A DNA stretch of 64,000 nt, taken from the NCBI RefSeq assembly GCF_001425385.1, contig NZ_LMQO01000001.1, positions 558,001-622,000 on the forward strand. Reading direction: 5' to 3'. The notes under the pieces are model-generated. The model made no database searches, was not told the DNA's origin, and was given only the letters and a program-made list of their open reading frames with translations. Below, one piece after another: positions 19,636-29,327 of the stretch; position 1 is the first letter of the stretch, and every line of letters starts with the position of its first letter. Source of the DNA: Sphingomonas sp. Leaf407. Its GTDB lineage: Bacteria > Pseudomonadota > Alphaproteobacteria > Sphingomonadales > Sphingomonadaceae. The position numbers were made by a program, and so were the translations under genes.

Positions 19636-21400
19636 CGGCCACCCGGGTCGCGCGGTTGGCGATGACGCGGACGGCGGCGGCACCGGGGAGTCCCGGGAAT
19701 TTCGGCCACATCCCCTGCGCCAGCGCCGAGCGGCTGGCCGAGGGCTTGCCCGCCTGCTTCTCGTACATCCAGTAGTTGCGCAGCACCGTCATCACATAGC
19801 CACGCGTTTCCCAATAGGGGATCGATTCGATGTAGAGCAGCGGATCGCCACCGTCGCGCGATTGCAGGTTCCACGCCTCGACCGGGGTCGGCCCGGCATT
19901 ATAGGCGGCGATGACCTTGGGCAGCAGCCCGCCGGTGAACGGCCGGTCGCGCAACTGCTCCAGATAGCCTTGGCCGACCGCCATGTTGATCTGCGGCTTG
20001 GCGAGCGACGCCTTGTCAAGCGTCAGGCCGTGCGCGCGGGCATAGTCGGCGAGCGCGCCGGGGCGGACCTGCATCAGTCCCTTGGCCCCCGCCGGGCTGA
20101 CCACGTCCGAATCGAAGCGTGATTCCTGCAACGTGTGGGCAAACACCAGCGCCTTGTCGACGCGCCAGCCACCCTCGGGCGTCCAGTCGGGCGACGGATA
20201 GCGCGCCTCGGCGAGCGGGCGGGCGCCCTGCGGGCCGTTGTGCGACAGCCAGAGCTGGGTCGCGGGGAGGTTGAGGTTGCCCGACAGACGGGTGAGCGCG
20301 GCATAATCGTCCGCCCCGCCGATCCGCGCCTGATGGCGCAGCACCCGGTCGGCGAGCGTATCCTCGCCGACCTCGACCAGCGCCGCCGCGACCTTGACGT
20401 TGGGGCGGCGTTCGAGCGCGCGCCAGTCGGCGGTAACGGGGGCGGCCTTCTCACCGCGCCCCTCGATCAGCCCCAGCGCCTGACGCGAGAGCAGCCCGTA
20501 ATAGGTTTCGCCATATTGCGCGGCGGTCTGCAACCGGGCCTGCACCAGATCGGGCCGGCCGCAGGCGATGTCGGCGCGCGTCGCCCAATACAGCCCGGCC
20601 GAGCGCAGTTCGGTGTCGGCGGCGCGCTGCGCGACGCTGGCGAAGGCGTTCTGCGCGGCGGCGCAATCCTGCTGCCGCCATGCCGCCAACCCCTGCGTCC
20701 AGTCGGCTTGTGCCGCCCAGTCGCCTTGCCCGCGCTGGGCGATGGCCGACAGGCGGCGGGCGTTGGCATCGTCGCCGCCGACGAAATAGATCCACGCGAC
20801 GCGGCCCTGCATTTCGGTGAGGGCTTCGGGGGTGAGGTCGGCGGCGCGGGTGGCGATCAGCGCTTCGGCAGCGGCGCCGTCGTCGGCCTTCACATAGGGT
20901 TTCATCGCCTCCAGCAACTGCGCGGCGGCGGTGTCGCTGCGCACCGCGCGGGCGCGGACGCGCACCGGGGCGGCATCGAACCAGATCAGGCGTTGCTGCG
21001 CGGGCAGGTCGGGCAGGGCATCGGCACCGCGCAGCTTGGCGAGGCGGGCGAGGTCGGGGGCCTGCGGCAGATCGGGCGCTTCGGTAAGCAGCGCCATCAG
21101 TTGCGGCAGTTCGACCTTCGGCGACCCCTTGGCCATGAACAGTTCGGCGCGGGCGACGGCGTGAAGCGGCCCGGGCTTCATCGCGTTCAACCGCAATTGT
21201 GCGTCGGCCCATGCGCCGGAGCGGATCGCGGCGAAGACCGCACGATACGCCTCGCGATCTTCGGGGTTTAGTTGCGGCGGGATGCGCGGTTCGGCGGCGG
21301 CGACGGCCGATCCGCGTCGGGGCGCGTCGTCGTCGGCCCGCGCGGGGGTCGACAGGGCGGGCAGCATCAGCGCCGCGAACACGAAGGGAGCAAGCTTCAC
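19625..21400 (-). CDS. Soluble lytic murein transglycosylase
   Basis: 591 residues. A signal peptide ([22 protein letters not shown]) exports it to the periplasm, where it cleaves peptidoglycan with 1,6-anhydro product formation. A long alpha-helical superhelix region is followed by an SLT catalytic domain with HTLQESRFD (catalytic Glu near 426), [14 protein letters not shown] and AYNAGP. I take GTG at 21400 as the start because it overlaps the upstream stop in GTGA and begins the signal peptide directly; ATG at 21439 would put 13 extra residues before it. It lies in an overlapping run with the UDG-like gene and moaB. Confidence 0.93.
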   Translation of the reverse strand: MKLAPFVFAALMLPALSTPARADDDAPRRGSAVAAAEPRIPPQLNPEDREAYRAVFAAIRSGAWADAQLRLNAMKPGPLHAVARAELFMAKGSPKVELPQLMALLTEAPDLPQAPDLARLAKLRGADALPDLPAQQRLIWFDAAPVRVRARAVRSDTAAAQLLEAMKPYVKADDGAAAEALIATRAADLTPEALTEMQGRVAWIYFVGGDDANARRLSAIAQRGQGDWAAQADWTQGLAAWRQQDCAAAQNAFASVAQRAADTELRSAGLYWATRADIACGRPDLVQARLQTAAQYGETYYGLLSRQALGLIEGRGEKAAPVTADWRALERRPNVKVAAALVEVGEDTLADRVLRHQARIGGADDYAALTRLSGNLNLPATQLWLSHNGPQGARPLAEARYPSPDWTPEGGWRVDKALVFAHTLQESRFDSDVVSPAGAKGLMQVRPGALADYARAHGLTLDKASLAKPQINMAVGQGYLEQLRDRPFTGGLLPKVIAAYNAGPTPVEAWNLQSRDGGDPLLYIESIPYWETRGYVMTVLRNYWMYEKQAGKPSASRSALAQGMWPKFPGLPGAAAVRVIANRATRVADAN

Positions 21401-22119
21401 GTGTCGGTTTCCCTGATAAGCAACTGCAGGTCGCGCCACACCTCACCCTTATATTGCGGTCGGTCGAGCAGGAACCGCGGATGAAGGGTGGCGACAGTCG
21501 GGCAGGATATTCCGCCATGGTTAAGATCGCGTAAACCACCGCGCCGCCCGTCGGGGCCGAGCACGGCATGGCACGCCTCGCGCCCGAACAACAGCAATTG
21601 CTGCGGCTGGGCGAGGGTGACGAGGCGGCGGGTGAGGTCGTCGAGCGTATCGAGCGCGTTGAGAGGAATCCGCCCCGACAGCGGCCGGGCGAGCGCTACG
21701 CCGGCGATGGCGACGCTCTCGCGCGACTGGCCGATCGCGGTCAGCATCCGGTCGAGCAACGCGCCGACCGGGCCGGTCATCCAACCCGATTCGGGTGTAT
21801 CGCTTTCCTCGGGCAGATCGGTGACGATCAGCAACGGCACCCCCGGCGCGATGGCGAGCGGCACTACGGCCGCGTTCCACGCCGCTTCGGGCGCGTTGTC
21901 GCCGCCGCGCCACGCAAGGAAAGCGTCGAGCGTGTCGGGCGGCAGGTCGGGCGCGGCGAGCGCGGTCGCCGCGACGGCGGCGGGGGTCGCGGCCGGCCGG
22001 GGGGCGGCGAACCAGTCGCGCACATCGTCCTCGACCAGCACGTCGACGCCCGCGTCGCGCCACCATTCGAGGGTGCTCGCCGCCGCTTCATGCCAATCGA
22101 TATGCTGGTCTGCCCCCAT
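21397..22119 (-). CDS. Uracil-DNA glycosylase family protein
   Basis: 240 residues. The C-terminal half resembles the family 4/5-like uracil-DNA glycosylase fold: LLIVTDLPEESD, then VGALLDRMLTAIG, and ATLHPRFLLDRPQYKGEVWRDLQ, where the His-containing strand and the arginine-rich end match the expected motif. The N-terminal 80 residues are Ala/Pro-rich. Such proteins may remove uracil or other deaminated bases. I see no clear four-Cys iron-sulphur set, so the iron-sulphur subtype is uncertain. Start 22119 (MGADQHIDWHEAAAS). Divergent from ETF-QO. Confidence 0.75.
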   Translation of the reverse strand: MGADQHIDWHEAAASTLEWWRDAGVDVLVEDDVRDWFAAPRPAATPAAVAATALAAPDLPPDTLDAFLAWRGGDNAPEAAWNAAVVPLAIAPGVPLLIVTDLPEESDTPESGWMTGPVGALLDRMLTAIGQSRESVAIAGVALARPLSGRIPLNALDTLDDLTRRLVTLAQPQQLLLFGREACHAVLGPDGRRGGLRDLNHGGISCPTVATLHPRFLLDRPQYKGEVWRDLQLLIRETDT

Positions 22120-22241
22120 CGCGCCGTTAAGGCGGTCCTTGACCTCCCCGTCAATCTGCCCAAATCGGGTACAAGGACAAGCCGTTGCAGCGGCGCGACG
22201 ACAGGGGTCGGCGCGGGGCCGCCCGAGAGGACATGAGAGAG

Positions 22242-23903
22242 ATGAGCGAACGGGAATCGATGCCCTATGACGTCGTGATCGTCGGCGCGGGGCCGGCCGG
22301 CCTTGCCGCCGCGATCCGGCTGAAACAGGTGGCGGCGGAAACCGGCGAGGAAATCGCGGTCTGCGTGCTGGAAAAGGGATCGGAGGTCGGCGCGCACATC
22401 CTGTCGGGCGCGGTGTTCGATCCGCGCGCGCTGGACGAGCTGCTGCCCGACTGGCGGACACAGGGTTGCCCGATGGCTGAGGTGCCCGTTACCGAGAACC
22501 ATCACTGGCTGCTGACCGAGCAGGACAGCAGCGAGGTGTCGCACCGCATCCTGCCGCCGTTCATGCAGAACAAGGGCACCTATACCGGATCGCTCGGCAA
22601 TCTGACGCGCTGGCTGGCCGAACAGGCCGAGGGGCTGGGCGTCGAGATCTTCCCCGGCTTCGCCGCCGCCGAGATCCTCTATCACGACGACGGATCGGTG
22701 AAGGGCGTCGCGACCGGCGACATGGGCGTGGCGCGCGACGGGACGCGCAAGCCCGACTGGCAGCCGGGGCTCGAACTCCACGCCAAATATCTGTTTCTGG
22801 CCGAGGGGGTGCGTGGGCACCTGTCGAAGCAGATCATCCGCAGCTTTGATCTGGCGAAGGACAGCCAGCCGCAGGTGTACGGTCTGGGCATCAAGGAATT
22901 GTGGGACATTCCGGCGGAGAACCATATGGCCGGCCGGGTGATCCATACGCAGGGCTGGCCGCTCAGCGAAACGCGCGGCACCAATGGCGGCGGGTTCCTG
23001 TATCATCAGGCGAACGGGCAGGTGGCACTCGGGCTGGTGACATGGCTCAACTATGCCAATCCGCACCTCTCGCCATTCCACGAGATGCAGCGGTGGAAGA
23101 CCCACCCCGCCATCGCCGCGATCCTGAAGGGCGGCAAGCGCGTGTCCTATGGCGCACGGGCGATCAACGACGGCGGGTGGCAGTCGGTGCCCAAGCTCAC
23201 CTATCCCGGCGGGGTGCTGATCGGGTGTTCGGCGGGGTTTCTGAACGTGCCGCGGATCAAGGGCATCCATACCGCGATGAAGAGCGGCATGATGGCCGCC
23301 GAGGCCGCGTTCGCCGCGATCCGCGACGGCCGCTCGGGCGACGAGCTGACCGCGTACACCGCCGCCTATGAGGCGAGCTGGGTGTATGAGGAACTGCGCA
23401 AGGTGCGCAACGTCGTGCCGCTGGTGAAGAAGTTCGGCGATTTCGTCGGATCGGGAGTCGCCAATGCGACGATGTGGGCGGAACATTGGGGCCTGCGGAT
23501 GCCGTTCACGCTCGGCCATCATCCCGATCACGAAAGCCTGTGGCGCAAGGATCAGGTGAGTGCTCCGGTCTATCCCAAGGCCGACGGCGTGCTGAGCTTC
23601 GACCGGCTGTCGTCGGTGTTCCTGTCGAACACCAATCACGAGGAGGACCAACCGGTCCACCTGACGCTGAAGGACCCGTCGATCCCGGTCGAATACGACC
23701 TGCCATTGTATGACGAACCGGCGCAACGTTATTGCCCGGCGGGGGTTTACGAGATCGTGGGGGCGGACACCGATCAGCCGAAGTTCGTCATCAACGCGCA
23801 GAACTGCGTCCATTGCAAGACGTGCGACATCAAGGACCCGACGCAGAACATCAACTGGGTCGTGCCGGAAGGCGGCGGAGGACCGAATTATCCGAACATG
23901 TAG
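22242..23903 (+). CDS. Electron-transfer flavoprotein-ubiquinone oxidoreductase
   Basis: 553 residues. It passes electrons from ETF, fed by acyl-CoA dehydrogenases, to the membrane ubiquinone pool. The FAD site is GAGPAGLAAA (about 15-24). The C-terminal 4Fe-4S ligands are Cys497 (RYCPAGVYE) and CVHCKTC (522, 525, 528), followed by GPNYPNM at the end. Start: GAGAGGA lies about 12 nt before ATG 22242; in-frame ATGs also occur at 22233 and 22260. Its 3' end overlaps the proposed start of the TPR gene. Functionally it fits with the acyl-CoA/propionate genes at 53-64 kb. Confidence 0.95.
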   Translation: MSERESMPYDVVIVGAGPAGLAAAIRLKQVAAETGEEIAVCVLEKGSEVGAHILSGAVFDPRALDELLPDWRTQGCPMAEVPVTENHHWLLTEQDSSEVSHRILPPFMQNKGTYTGSLGNLTRWLAEQAEGLGVEIFPGFAAAEILYHDDGSVKGVATGDMGVARDGTRKPDWQPGLELHAKYLFLAEGVRGHLSKQIIRSFDLAKDSQPQVYGLGIKELWDIPAENHMAGRVIHTQGWPLSETRGTNGGGFLYHQANGQVALGLVTWLNYANPHLSPFHEMQRWKTHPAIAAILKGGKRVSYGARAINDGGWQSVPKLTYPGGVLIGCSAGFLNVPRIKGIHTAMKSGMMAAEAAFAAIRDGRSGDELTAYTAAYEASWVYEELRKVRNVVPLVKKFGDFVGSGVANATMWAEHWGLRMPFTLGHHPDHESLWRKDQVSAPVYPKADGVLSFDRLSSVFLSNTNHEEDQPVHLTLKDPSIPVEYDLPLYDEPAQRYCPAGVYEIVGADTDQPKFVINAQNCVHCKTCDIKDPTQNINWVVPEGGGGPNYPNM

Positions 23904-25488
23904 CCTGGCGCTGACTGCCGCCGCACTCGCGGCGGTGCCGGCCTATGCCGATGTGCCGCGCGGCAACGCCGACGGCGCGCTGGCGGCCTATGTCCGCGCC
24001 CGCGCGGCCGATGATGCCGGACAGGTGGGCGTGGCGGCGGCGGGCTATGCCGCCGCGCTCGCCGCGCAGCCGGGCGATCCGGTCATCGCGGTGCGCGCGC
24101 TGCGCGAGGGGCTGGCGAGCGGCGATCTGTCGCTGGCGCGGCGGGCGGGCGCGGTGCTGCGCGCCGCCGATGTCGCGCCGGCCGACATCGAACTGCTGGC
24201 CTTCGCCGATGCGCTTGTCGCGCGTGATGCCGCCGGGCAGCGCGCGGCGCTGGCGCGGTTGCAGGGAACGCCGATCGCGTTCCTCGCCCCCATGATGGCG
24301 GCATGGACCGGCGCGGCGACGCCGGCGGAGGCCGAGGCGAGCGGCGGGGCGATCGCGCGGCGCTATGGCGCCGAGAACCGGGCGCTGCTGCTGCTGGCCG
24401 ACCGGCGAACGGTGACACAGGGCGCGGCGGCGGTGCGCTCCTTGCTCGGCAGCGACGGCCGCAATCTCGACCTGCGGTTCAACGCTGCGCAACTGCTGGC
24501 CAATGCCGGAGAGCGCGATGCGGCGCAAGCGTTGCTGGCGGGTAACGATCCGGTGCTGGCGCGCGCCGCCGCGACGATCGGGCGGGGCGAGAAGGGCGAT
24601 GCGCGCTTCGGCGTGTCGCGGCTCTATGCGCGCATGGCGGGCGACCTGTCGGCGGAGGGGACCGAACCGCTGGCGATCCTGCTGGCGCGCGCCGCGCTGG
24701 TGCTCGATCCGGGCTATCACCGCGCGCGCCTCGCGCTGGCGGATTCGCTGGCGCGCGAAGGGGCGAGCAGGGCGGCGCTGGCCGAACTGTCGGTGATCCC
24801 GCCCGATGATGCGTTCAACCCCAGCGCGGTGGCGCTGCGCATCGCCCTGCTGCAACGCGGTGGCGACGCGGCGGCGGCGACGCAACTGGCGCGAGTGCAG
24901 GCGGCGACCCAGCCCACCAATATCGCGGCGCAGCGGCAATATGCCGACCTGCTGCTCGACACCGGCCAGCCACGAGAGGCAGCGGCCGCCTATGCCGCGA
25001 CGATCGAGCGCGCCGGGGCGGGGGCGGAATGGACGCTGTACCTGCAACGCGGCGCGGCGCTCGATCAGGCGGGCGACTGGGCGGCGGCGCGGCCGATGCT
25101 GGCGCGCGCGGTCGAACTGGGGCCCGACGAGCCGGCGGCGCTCAACTATCTGGGCTATGCCGACATCGAACATGGTGGCGACGTGCGCAAGGCGACGGCG
25201 ATGTTGGAGCGCGCGCACGCCCTGTCGCCCAAGGACCCGGCGATTGCCGATTCGCTCGGCTGGGCGAAGTTCCGGCAGGGCGATCTGGTAGGCGCGCTGC
25301 CGCTGATCGAGGGCGCGGCGCGGCAGGCGCCCGACGATGTCGAGATCAACGAGCATTTGGGCGACCTGTATTGGGCGGCCGGGCGGCGCTATGAGGCGCG
25401 CTATGCGTGGCGCGCGGCGGCGGTGTCGGCGAGTGGGGCGGATGCCGGGCGGCTGGCGAACAAGGTTGCGAACGGCCCGGCTTCGTAG
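23887..25488 (+). CDS. Secreted tetratricopeptide-repeat protein with likely non-AUG start
   Basis: About 533 residues. A signal peptide (IIRTCSLALTAAALAAVPAYA) is followed by an alanine-rich alpha-helical array with TPR-type units, the clearest near the C-terminus (AALNYLGYADIEHGG, DSLGWAKFRQGD, EINEHLGDLYWAAGR). TPR proteins act as scaffolds; the export signal places it in the periplasm or outer membrane. In this frame there is no ATG, GTG or TTG between 23710 and 23932. A perfect GGAGGA at 23877-23882 sits 4 nt before ATT 23887 and 7 nt before ATC 23890, so I place the start there. The GTG at 23932 would remove the signal peptide. Confidence 0.72.
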   Translation: MIRTCSLALTAAALAAVPAYADVPRGNADGALAAYVRARAADDAGQVGVAAAGYAAALAAQPGDPVIAVRALREGLASGDLSLARRAGAVLRAADVAPADIELLAFADALVARDAAGQRAALARLQGTPIAFLAPMMAAWTGAATPAEAEASGGAIARRYGAENRALLLLADRRTVTQGAAAVRSLLGSDGRNLDLRFNAAQLLANAGERDAAQALLAGNDPVLARAAATIGRGEKGDARFGVSRLYARMAGDLSAEGTEPLAILLARAALVLDPGYHRARLALADSLAREGASRAALAELSVIPPDDAFNPSAVALRIALLQRGGDAAAATQLARVQAATQPTNIAAQRQYADLLLDTGQPREAAAAYAATIERAGAGAEWTLYLQRGAALDQAGDWAAARPMLARAVELGPDEPAALNYLGYADIEHGGDVRKATAMLERAHALSPKDPAIADSLGWAKFRQGDLVGALPLIEGAARQAPDDVEINEHLGDLYWAAGRRYEARYAWRAAAVSASGADAGRLANKVANGPAS

Positions 25489-25502
25489 CAAGCGCGGGGG
25501 CG

Positions 25503-26330
25503 ATGATCGTCGAACCGGCCCCCGCCAAGCTGAACCTCGCCCTGCACGTCCGCGCCCGGCGCGACGATGGCTATCACGAGCTGGAAACGCTGTTCGCGTT
25601 CGTAGCCGATGGCGACCGGGTGACGATCGCCCCCGCTGACGTCGATTCGTTCGCGATCACCGGGCCGTTCGGCGCGGGGCTGGCGGGGGAGGGCGATAAT
25701 CTCGTCACCCGCGCGCGCGATGCGTTTCGCGCGGTGTTCGGCGAGGGTGCCCCCTTTGCGATCACGCTCGACAAGCATCTGCCGGTCGCCTCGGGCATCG
25801 GCGGCGGATCGGCCGATGCCGCCGCGACGCTGCGGGCGATGGCGCGTGGGGCAGGCGTAGCGGCGGACGATCCCCGGTTGATGACCATCGCCGCCGCGCT
25901 CGGGTCGGACGTGCCGGCCTGTCTGGTCGGGCGGACGATGATCGGGCGCGGACGCGGTGAGCGGCTGGAGCCGATCGAGGCACCGCATTGGCCGGTGCTG
26001 CTGGTGAACCCCGGCGTCGCAGTGTCGACGGCGGCGGTGTTCGCCGGCTGGGACCGGGTGGATCGCGGAGCGCTGGCGCACGGCGACGTACTGACGATCG
26101 CGCTGGCCGGGCGCAACGACCTCGAAGCGCCCGCACGGGCGCTGGCCCCGGCGATCGATGTGGTGCTGGCGCTGCTGGAGGCGCAGCCGGGGGTCACGCT
26201 GGCGCGGATGTCGGGATCGGGGGCGACCTGCTTCGCGCTGTTCGCCGACGTCGCCGACTGCCGGGCCGCCGCTGCCACGGTCGCCGCCGCGCAGCCGGGG
26301 TGGTGGTGTCTCGAAACGGCACTCGCGTGA
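25503..26330 (+). CDS. ispE: 4-diphosphocytidyl-2-C-methyl-D-erythritol kinase
   Basis: A GHMP kinase of the non-mevalonate (MEP) isoprenoid pathway. The 275 residues start MIVEPAPAKLNLALHV, which is the typical IspE opening. The ATP-binding loop is PVASGIGGGSADAAA (about 92-106), and the C-terminal motif is MSGSGATCFALF. ATG at 25503 is 14 bp after the TPR stop, so it may share a transcript with the TPR gene. Length is normal. Confidence 0.95.
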   Translation: MIVEPAPAKLNLALHVRARRDDGYHELETLFAFVADGDRVTIAPADVDSFAITGPFGAGLAGEGDNLVTRARDAFRAVFGEGAPFAITLDKHLPVASGIGGGSADAAATLRAMARGAGVAADDPRLMTIAAALGSDVPACLVGRTMIGRGRGERLEPIEAPHWPVLLVNPGVAVSTAAVFAGWDRVDRGALAHGDVLTIALAGRNDLEAPARALAPAIDVVLALLEAQPGVTLARMSGSGATCFALFADVADCRAAAATVAAAQPGWWCLETALA

Positions 26331-26487
26331 CAGCGATCTGTATCGATCCGGGACGGCCCCCGCGTCGCCCCGCAGGGTGGAGCATCTGGCCCGATCCTTG
26401 CTGGGAGTTCCGCGCGGATCAGACGCCAGGAGCGGGACGTCCGTGGACGGCCTCGTCAGACGCCGTCCGCCCTGTCGGGCACAGCGC

Positions 26488-27213
26488 ATGACGGTCGCCG
26501 CGACGATCGATGGCGGCGACCGCAGCCTGTTGCTGCTGGCGGACCATGCCGGGGCCGGCGTGCCCGACGACATCGCCATTCCGCCGTACCTGCTCACGCT
26601 GCACGTCGGGGTCGATCTCGGCACCGACGCGCTGACCCGCGCGCTGGCCGAACGGCTGGACGCGCCGGCGATCCTCGGCACCGTCTCGCGCCTCGTCATC
26701 GATCTTCACCGCGAGAGCGATCATCCCGGGCTGATCCCGGTGGTGTCCGATGGCCATGCGATTCCGGGCAACGTCGGCGCCGACCGGGTCGATCGCATCG
26801 CCAGATTCCACGCGCCCTATCATCGCGCGATCCGCTCAGCGGTGCGTCGCGACCGGCCGCGTCTGATCGTGGCGATTCACAGCTTCACGCCGCGCCTCGA
26901 AACCGGCGGCGGTCCGCGGCCGTGGGAAGCAGGTATCCTCTATGGCCGCGACGATCGCGCGGCGCGGCCGGCGCTGGCCTTCCTGCGCGGCGAGGGTATC
27001 GTCACCGGCGACAACGAACCCTATTCCGGCCGGCGGCTGAACGCGACGCTCAACCGCCATGCCGTGGCGCAGGGCATCGCATCGCTCTCAGTCGAGGTGC
27101 GCAACGACCTGATCGCCGACGCCGCCGGGGTGGCGCGCTGGTGCGATCTGCTCGCGCGGATGGTCGCGCGCGTCCGTAATTCTCTTGCGCTCGAAGGGGG
27201 CTTGGCGACATAG
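26488..27213 (+). CDS. N-formylglutamate amidohydrolase superfamily protein
   Basis: 241 residues. Visible motifs are [13 protein letters not shown] near residue 14, [20 protein letters not shown] and VEVRNDLI near the end; these match the FGase fold of zinc hydrolases (N-formylglutamate amidohydrolase, HutG-type). The true substrate is uncertain because no other histidine-utilisation gene is nearby. The 157 bp upstream (26331-26487) hold no gene that I can see. The ATG at 26488 places the first motif at the usual distance from the N-terminus. Confidence 0.82.
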   Translation: MTVAATIDGGDRSLLLLADHAGAGVPDDIAIPPYLLTLHVGVDLGTDALTRALAERLDAPAILGTVSRLVIDLHRESDHPGLIPVVSDGHAIPGNVGADRVDRIARFHAPYHRAIRSAVRRDRPRLIVAIHSFTPRLETGGGPRPWEAGILYGRDDRAARPALAFLRGEGIVTGDNEPYSGRRLNATLNRHAVAQGIASLSVEVRNDLIADAAGVARWCDLLARMVARVRNSLALEGGLAT

Positions 27214-27223
27214 GCTGTCGCCC

Positions 27224-28945
27224 ATGACCCAGAACTTCGACAAGTCGCGGCTGCCGAGCCGCCATGTGTCCGTCGGCCCCGAACGCGCGCCGCATCGCTC
27301 CTATTATTACGCGATGGGCATCGCCGAAGAGGATATTGCCAAGCCGTTCGTCGCGCTTGCCTCCGCCGGCAACGACAGCGCGCCATGCAACACGACGCTC
27401 GATTTCCAGGCCGATGCCGCGCGCGCCGGCGTGGTCGCAGGCGGCGGCATGCCGCGCCGGTTCAACACCATCACCGTAACCGACGGCATCGCGATGGGCC
27501 ATCAGGGGATGAAATCCTCGCTGGTCAGCCGCGAGGTGATCGCCGATTCGGTCGAGCTGTCGGTGCGCGGCCATTGCTATGACGCGCTGGTCGGCTTCGC
27601 CGGCTGCGACAAGTCGCTGCCCGGCATGATGATGGCGATGCTGCGGCTGAACGTGCCGTCGATCTTCGTCTATGGCGGATCGATCCTGCCCGGCCGGTTC
27701 GAGGATCGCGACGTGACCGTCGTCGACGTGTTCGAGGCGGTGGGGCGCTATGCGGCCGGCACGTGCCCGCTGCACGATCTGACCGCGCTCGAAAAGGTCG
27801 CCTGTCCGGGGCACGGTGCGTGCGGCGGCCAGTTCACCGCCAACACCATGGCCTGCGTCGGCGAGGCGATCGGCCTGTCGCTGCCCAATTCGAACATGAC
27901 CCCCGCCCCCTATCGCAGCCGCGAAGAAATCGCGGTCGCGGCGGGCAAACAGGTGATGGAGCTGGTCCGCCTCAACCTGCGCCCGCGCGACATCGCGACG
28001 CGCGCCGCCTTCATCAACGCCGCGCGCGTGGTGGCGGCGACCGGCGGCTCGACCAACGCGGCGCTGCACCTGCCGGCGATGGCGAGCGAGGCGGGGATCG
28101 ATTTCGACCTGTTCGACGTGGCCGAGGCTTTTAAATCAACGCCCTACGTCGCGGACCTCAAGCCCGGCGGCAAATATGTCGCCAAGGATATGTACGAGGC
28201 CGGCGGCGTCTACATGCTCATGAAGACGATGCTGACCAACGACCTGCTCGACGGCAACTGCATGACCGTTACCGGCAAGACGCTGGGCGAGAACATCGAC
28301 GAAGTGACGTGGAACCCCGATCAAAAGGTGATCTACGACGTGAAGACGCCGCTGTCGCCGACCGGTGGCGTCGTCGGCTTGCGCGGCACGTTGGCCCCGA
28401 ACGGCGCGATCGTGAAGGTCGCGGGGATGAAGCGGTTGCAGTTCACCGGCACCGCGCGTGTGTTCGATTGCGAGGAGGATGCCTTTGCCGCCGTCGAGGC
28501 GCGCAGCATCACCGAAGGCAGCGTGCTGGTGATCCGCTACGAAGGGCCGAAGGGCGGCCCTGGCATGCGCGAGATGCTGTCGACCACCGCCGCGCTCTAT
28601 GGCCTCGGTATGGGCGAGAGCGTCGCGCTCATCACCGACGGGCGTTTCTCGGGCGCGACGCGCGGTTTCTGTATCGGCCATGTCGGACCGGAAGCGGCCG
28701 AAGGCGGACCGATCGCGCTGGTCGAGGATGGCGACATCATCACCATCGACGCCGAGGCGGGGACGATCGACCTCGACGTCGCCGCCGATGTGCTGGCGGA
28801 GCGGCGCTCGCGCTGGCAACCGCGCGTCAACGACTATCAATCGGGCGCGCTCTGGCGCTACTCGACGACGGTCGGTCCCGCCTGGCAGGGGGCGGTGACG
28901 CACCCGGGGGCGAAAGCCGAACGTCATGTCTATGCGGATATTTAA
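27224..28945 (+). CDS. ilvD: Dihydroxy-acid dehydratase
   Basis: 573 residues. IlvD dehydrates 2,3-dihydroxy acids in valine, isoleucine and leucine synthesis using an Fe-S cluster. Candidate cluster cysteines lie in SAPCNTT (about 57-63), [11 protein letters not shown] and [16 protein letters not shown]. The C-terminal [17 protein letters not shown] motif and [10 protein letters not shown] are typical. This is the shorter IlvD type. Sugar-acid dehydratases share the fold, but overall length and motifs favour IlvD. The 3' end overlaps the next lipoprotein gene by 20 bp. Confidence 0.92.
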   Translation: MTQNFDKSRLPSRHVSVGPERAPHRSYYYAMGIAEEDIAKPFVALASAGNDSAPCNTTLDFQADAARAGVVAGGGMPRRFNTITVTDGIAMGHQGMKSSLVSREVIADSVELSVRGHCYDALVGFAGCDKSLPGMMMAMLRLNVPSIFVYGGSILPGRFEDRDVTVVDVFEAVGRYAAGTCPLHDLTALEKVACPGHGACGGQFTANTMACVGEAIGLSLPNSNMTPAPYRSREEIAVAAGKQVMELVRLNLRPRDIATRAAFINAARVVAATGGSTNAALHLPAMASEAGIDFDLFDVAEAFKSTPYVADLKPGGKYVAKDMYEAGGVYMLMKTMLTNDLLDGNCMTVTGKTLGENIDEVTWNPDQKVIYDVKTPLSPTGGVVGLRGTLAPNGAIVKVAGMKRLQFTGTARVFDCEEDAFAAVEARSITEGSVLVIRYEGPKGGPGMREMLSTTAALYGLGMGESVALITDGRFSGATRGFCIGHVGPEAAEGGPIALVEDGDIITIDAEAGTIDLDVAADVLAERRSRWQPRVNDYQSGALWRYSTTVGPAWQGAVTHPGAKAERHVYADI

Positions 28946-29327
28946 CGGTCTTGCCGTCGCCCTGCTGCTTGGCGGGTGCGGCGGCGGTACGGCCGACACC
29001 GGCGTCCTCGCCAATGTCGAGGCCGAACAACGCGCGGCGGCCGAGGAAAGCGGGCTGATCGAATGTTCTCCCGGTGCGGATGCGCCGTTCGCGCGGGACT
29101 GCACGATCGAACAGACCGCCTCGACCGAGGGTACGGTGCTGACCGTCCACCAGCGCGACGGGGCATTCCACCGCCTGCTCATCACCCGCGACGGTCGCGG
29201 CGTGGTGGCGGCGGACGGATCGGAAGCGGCAAAGGTCGCCATATTGGGCAAGGACCGGATCGAGGTCGCGATCGGCGGCGCGCGCTATCTCCTGCCCGCC
29301 ACGGTCGGACCGGTGGCGAAGCGGTGA
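28926..29327 (+). CDS. Small putative lipoprotein
   Basis: 133 residues with a lipoprotein signal: [18 protein letters not shown], lipobox LGGC with Cys18. The mature part has two further Cys (IECSPG and ARDCTIEQ), a likely disulphide, and ends VGPVAKR. I do not recognise the family. It starts inside the last 20 bp of ilvD and its stop overlaps nnr in GTGA, so it is tightly packed in an operon. An ATG at 28932 is an equally good start. Confidence 0.75.
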   Translation: MSMRIFNGLAVALLLGGCGGGTADTGVLANVEAEQRAAAEESGLIECSPGADAPFARDCTIEQTASTEGTVLTVHQRDGAFHRLLITRDGRGVVAADGSEAAKVAILGKDRIEVAIGGARYLLPATVGPVAKR

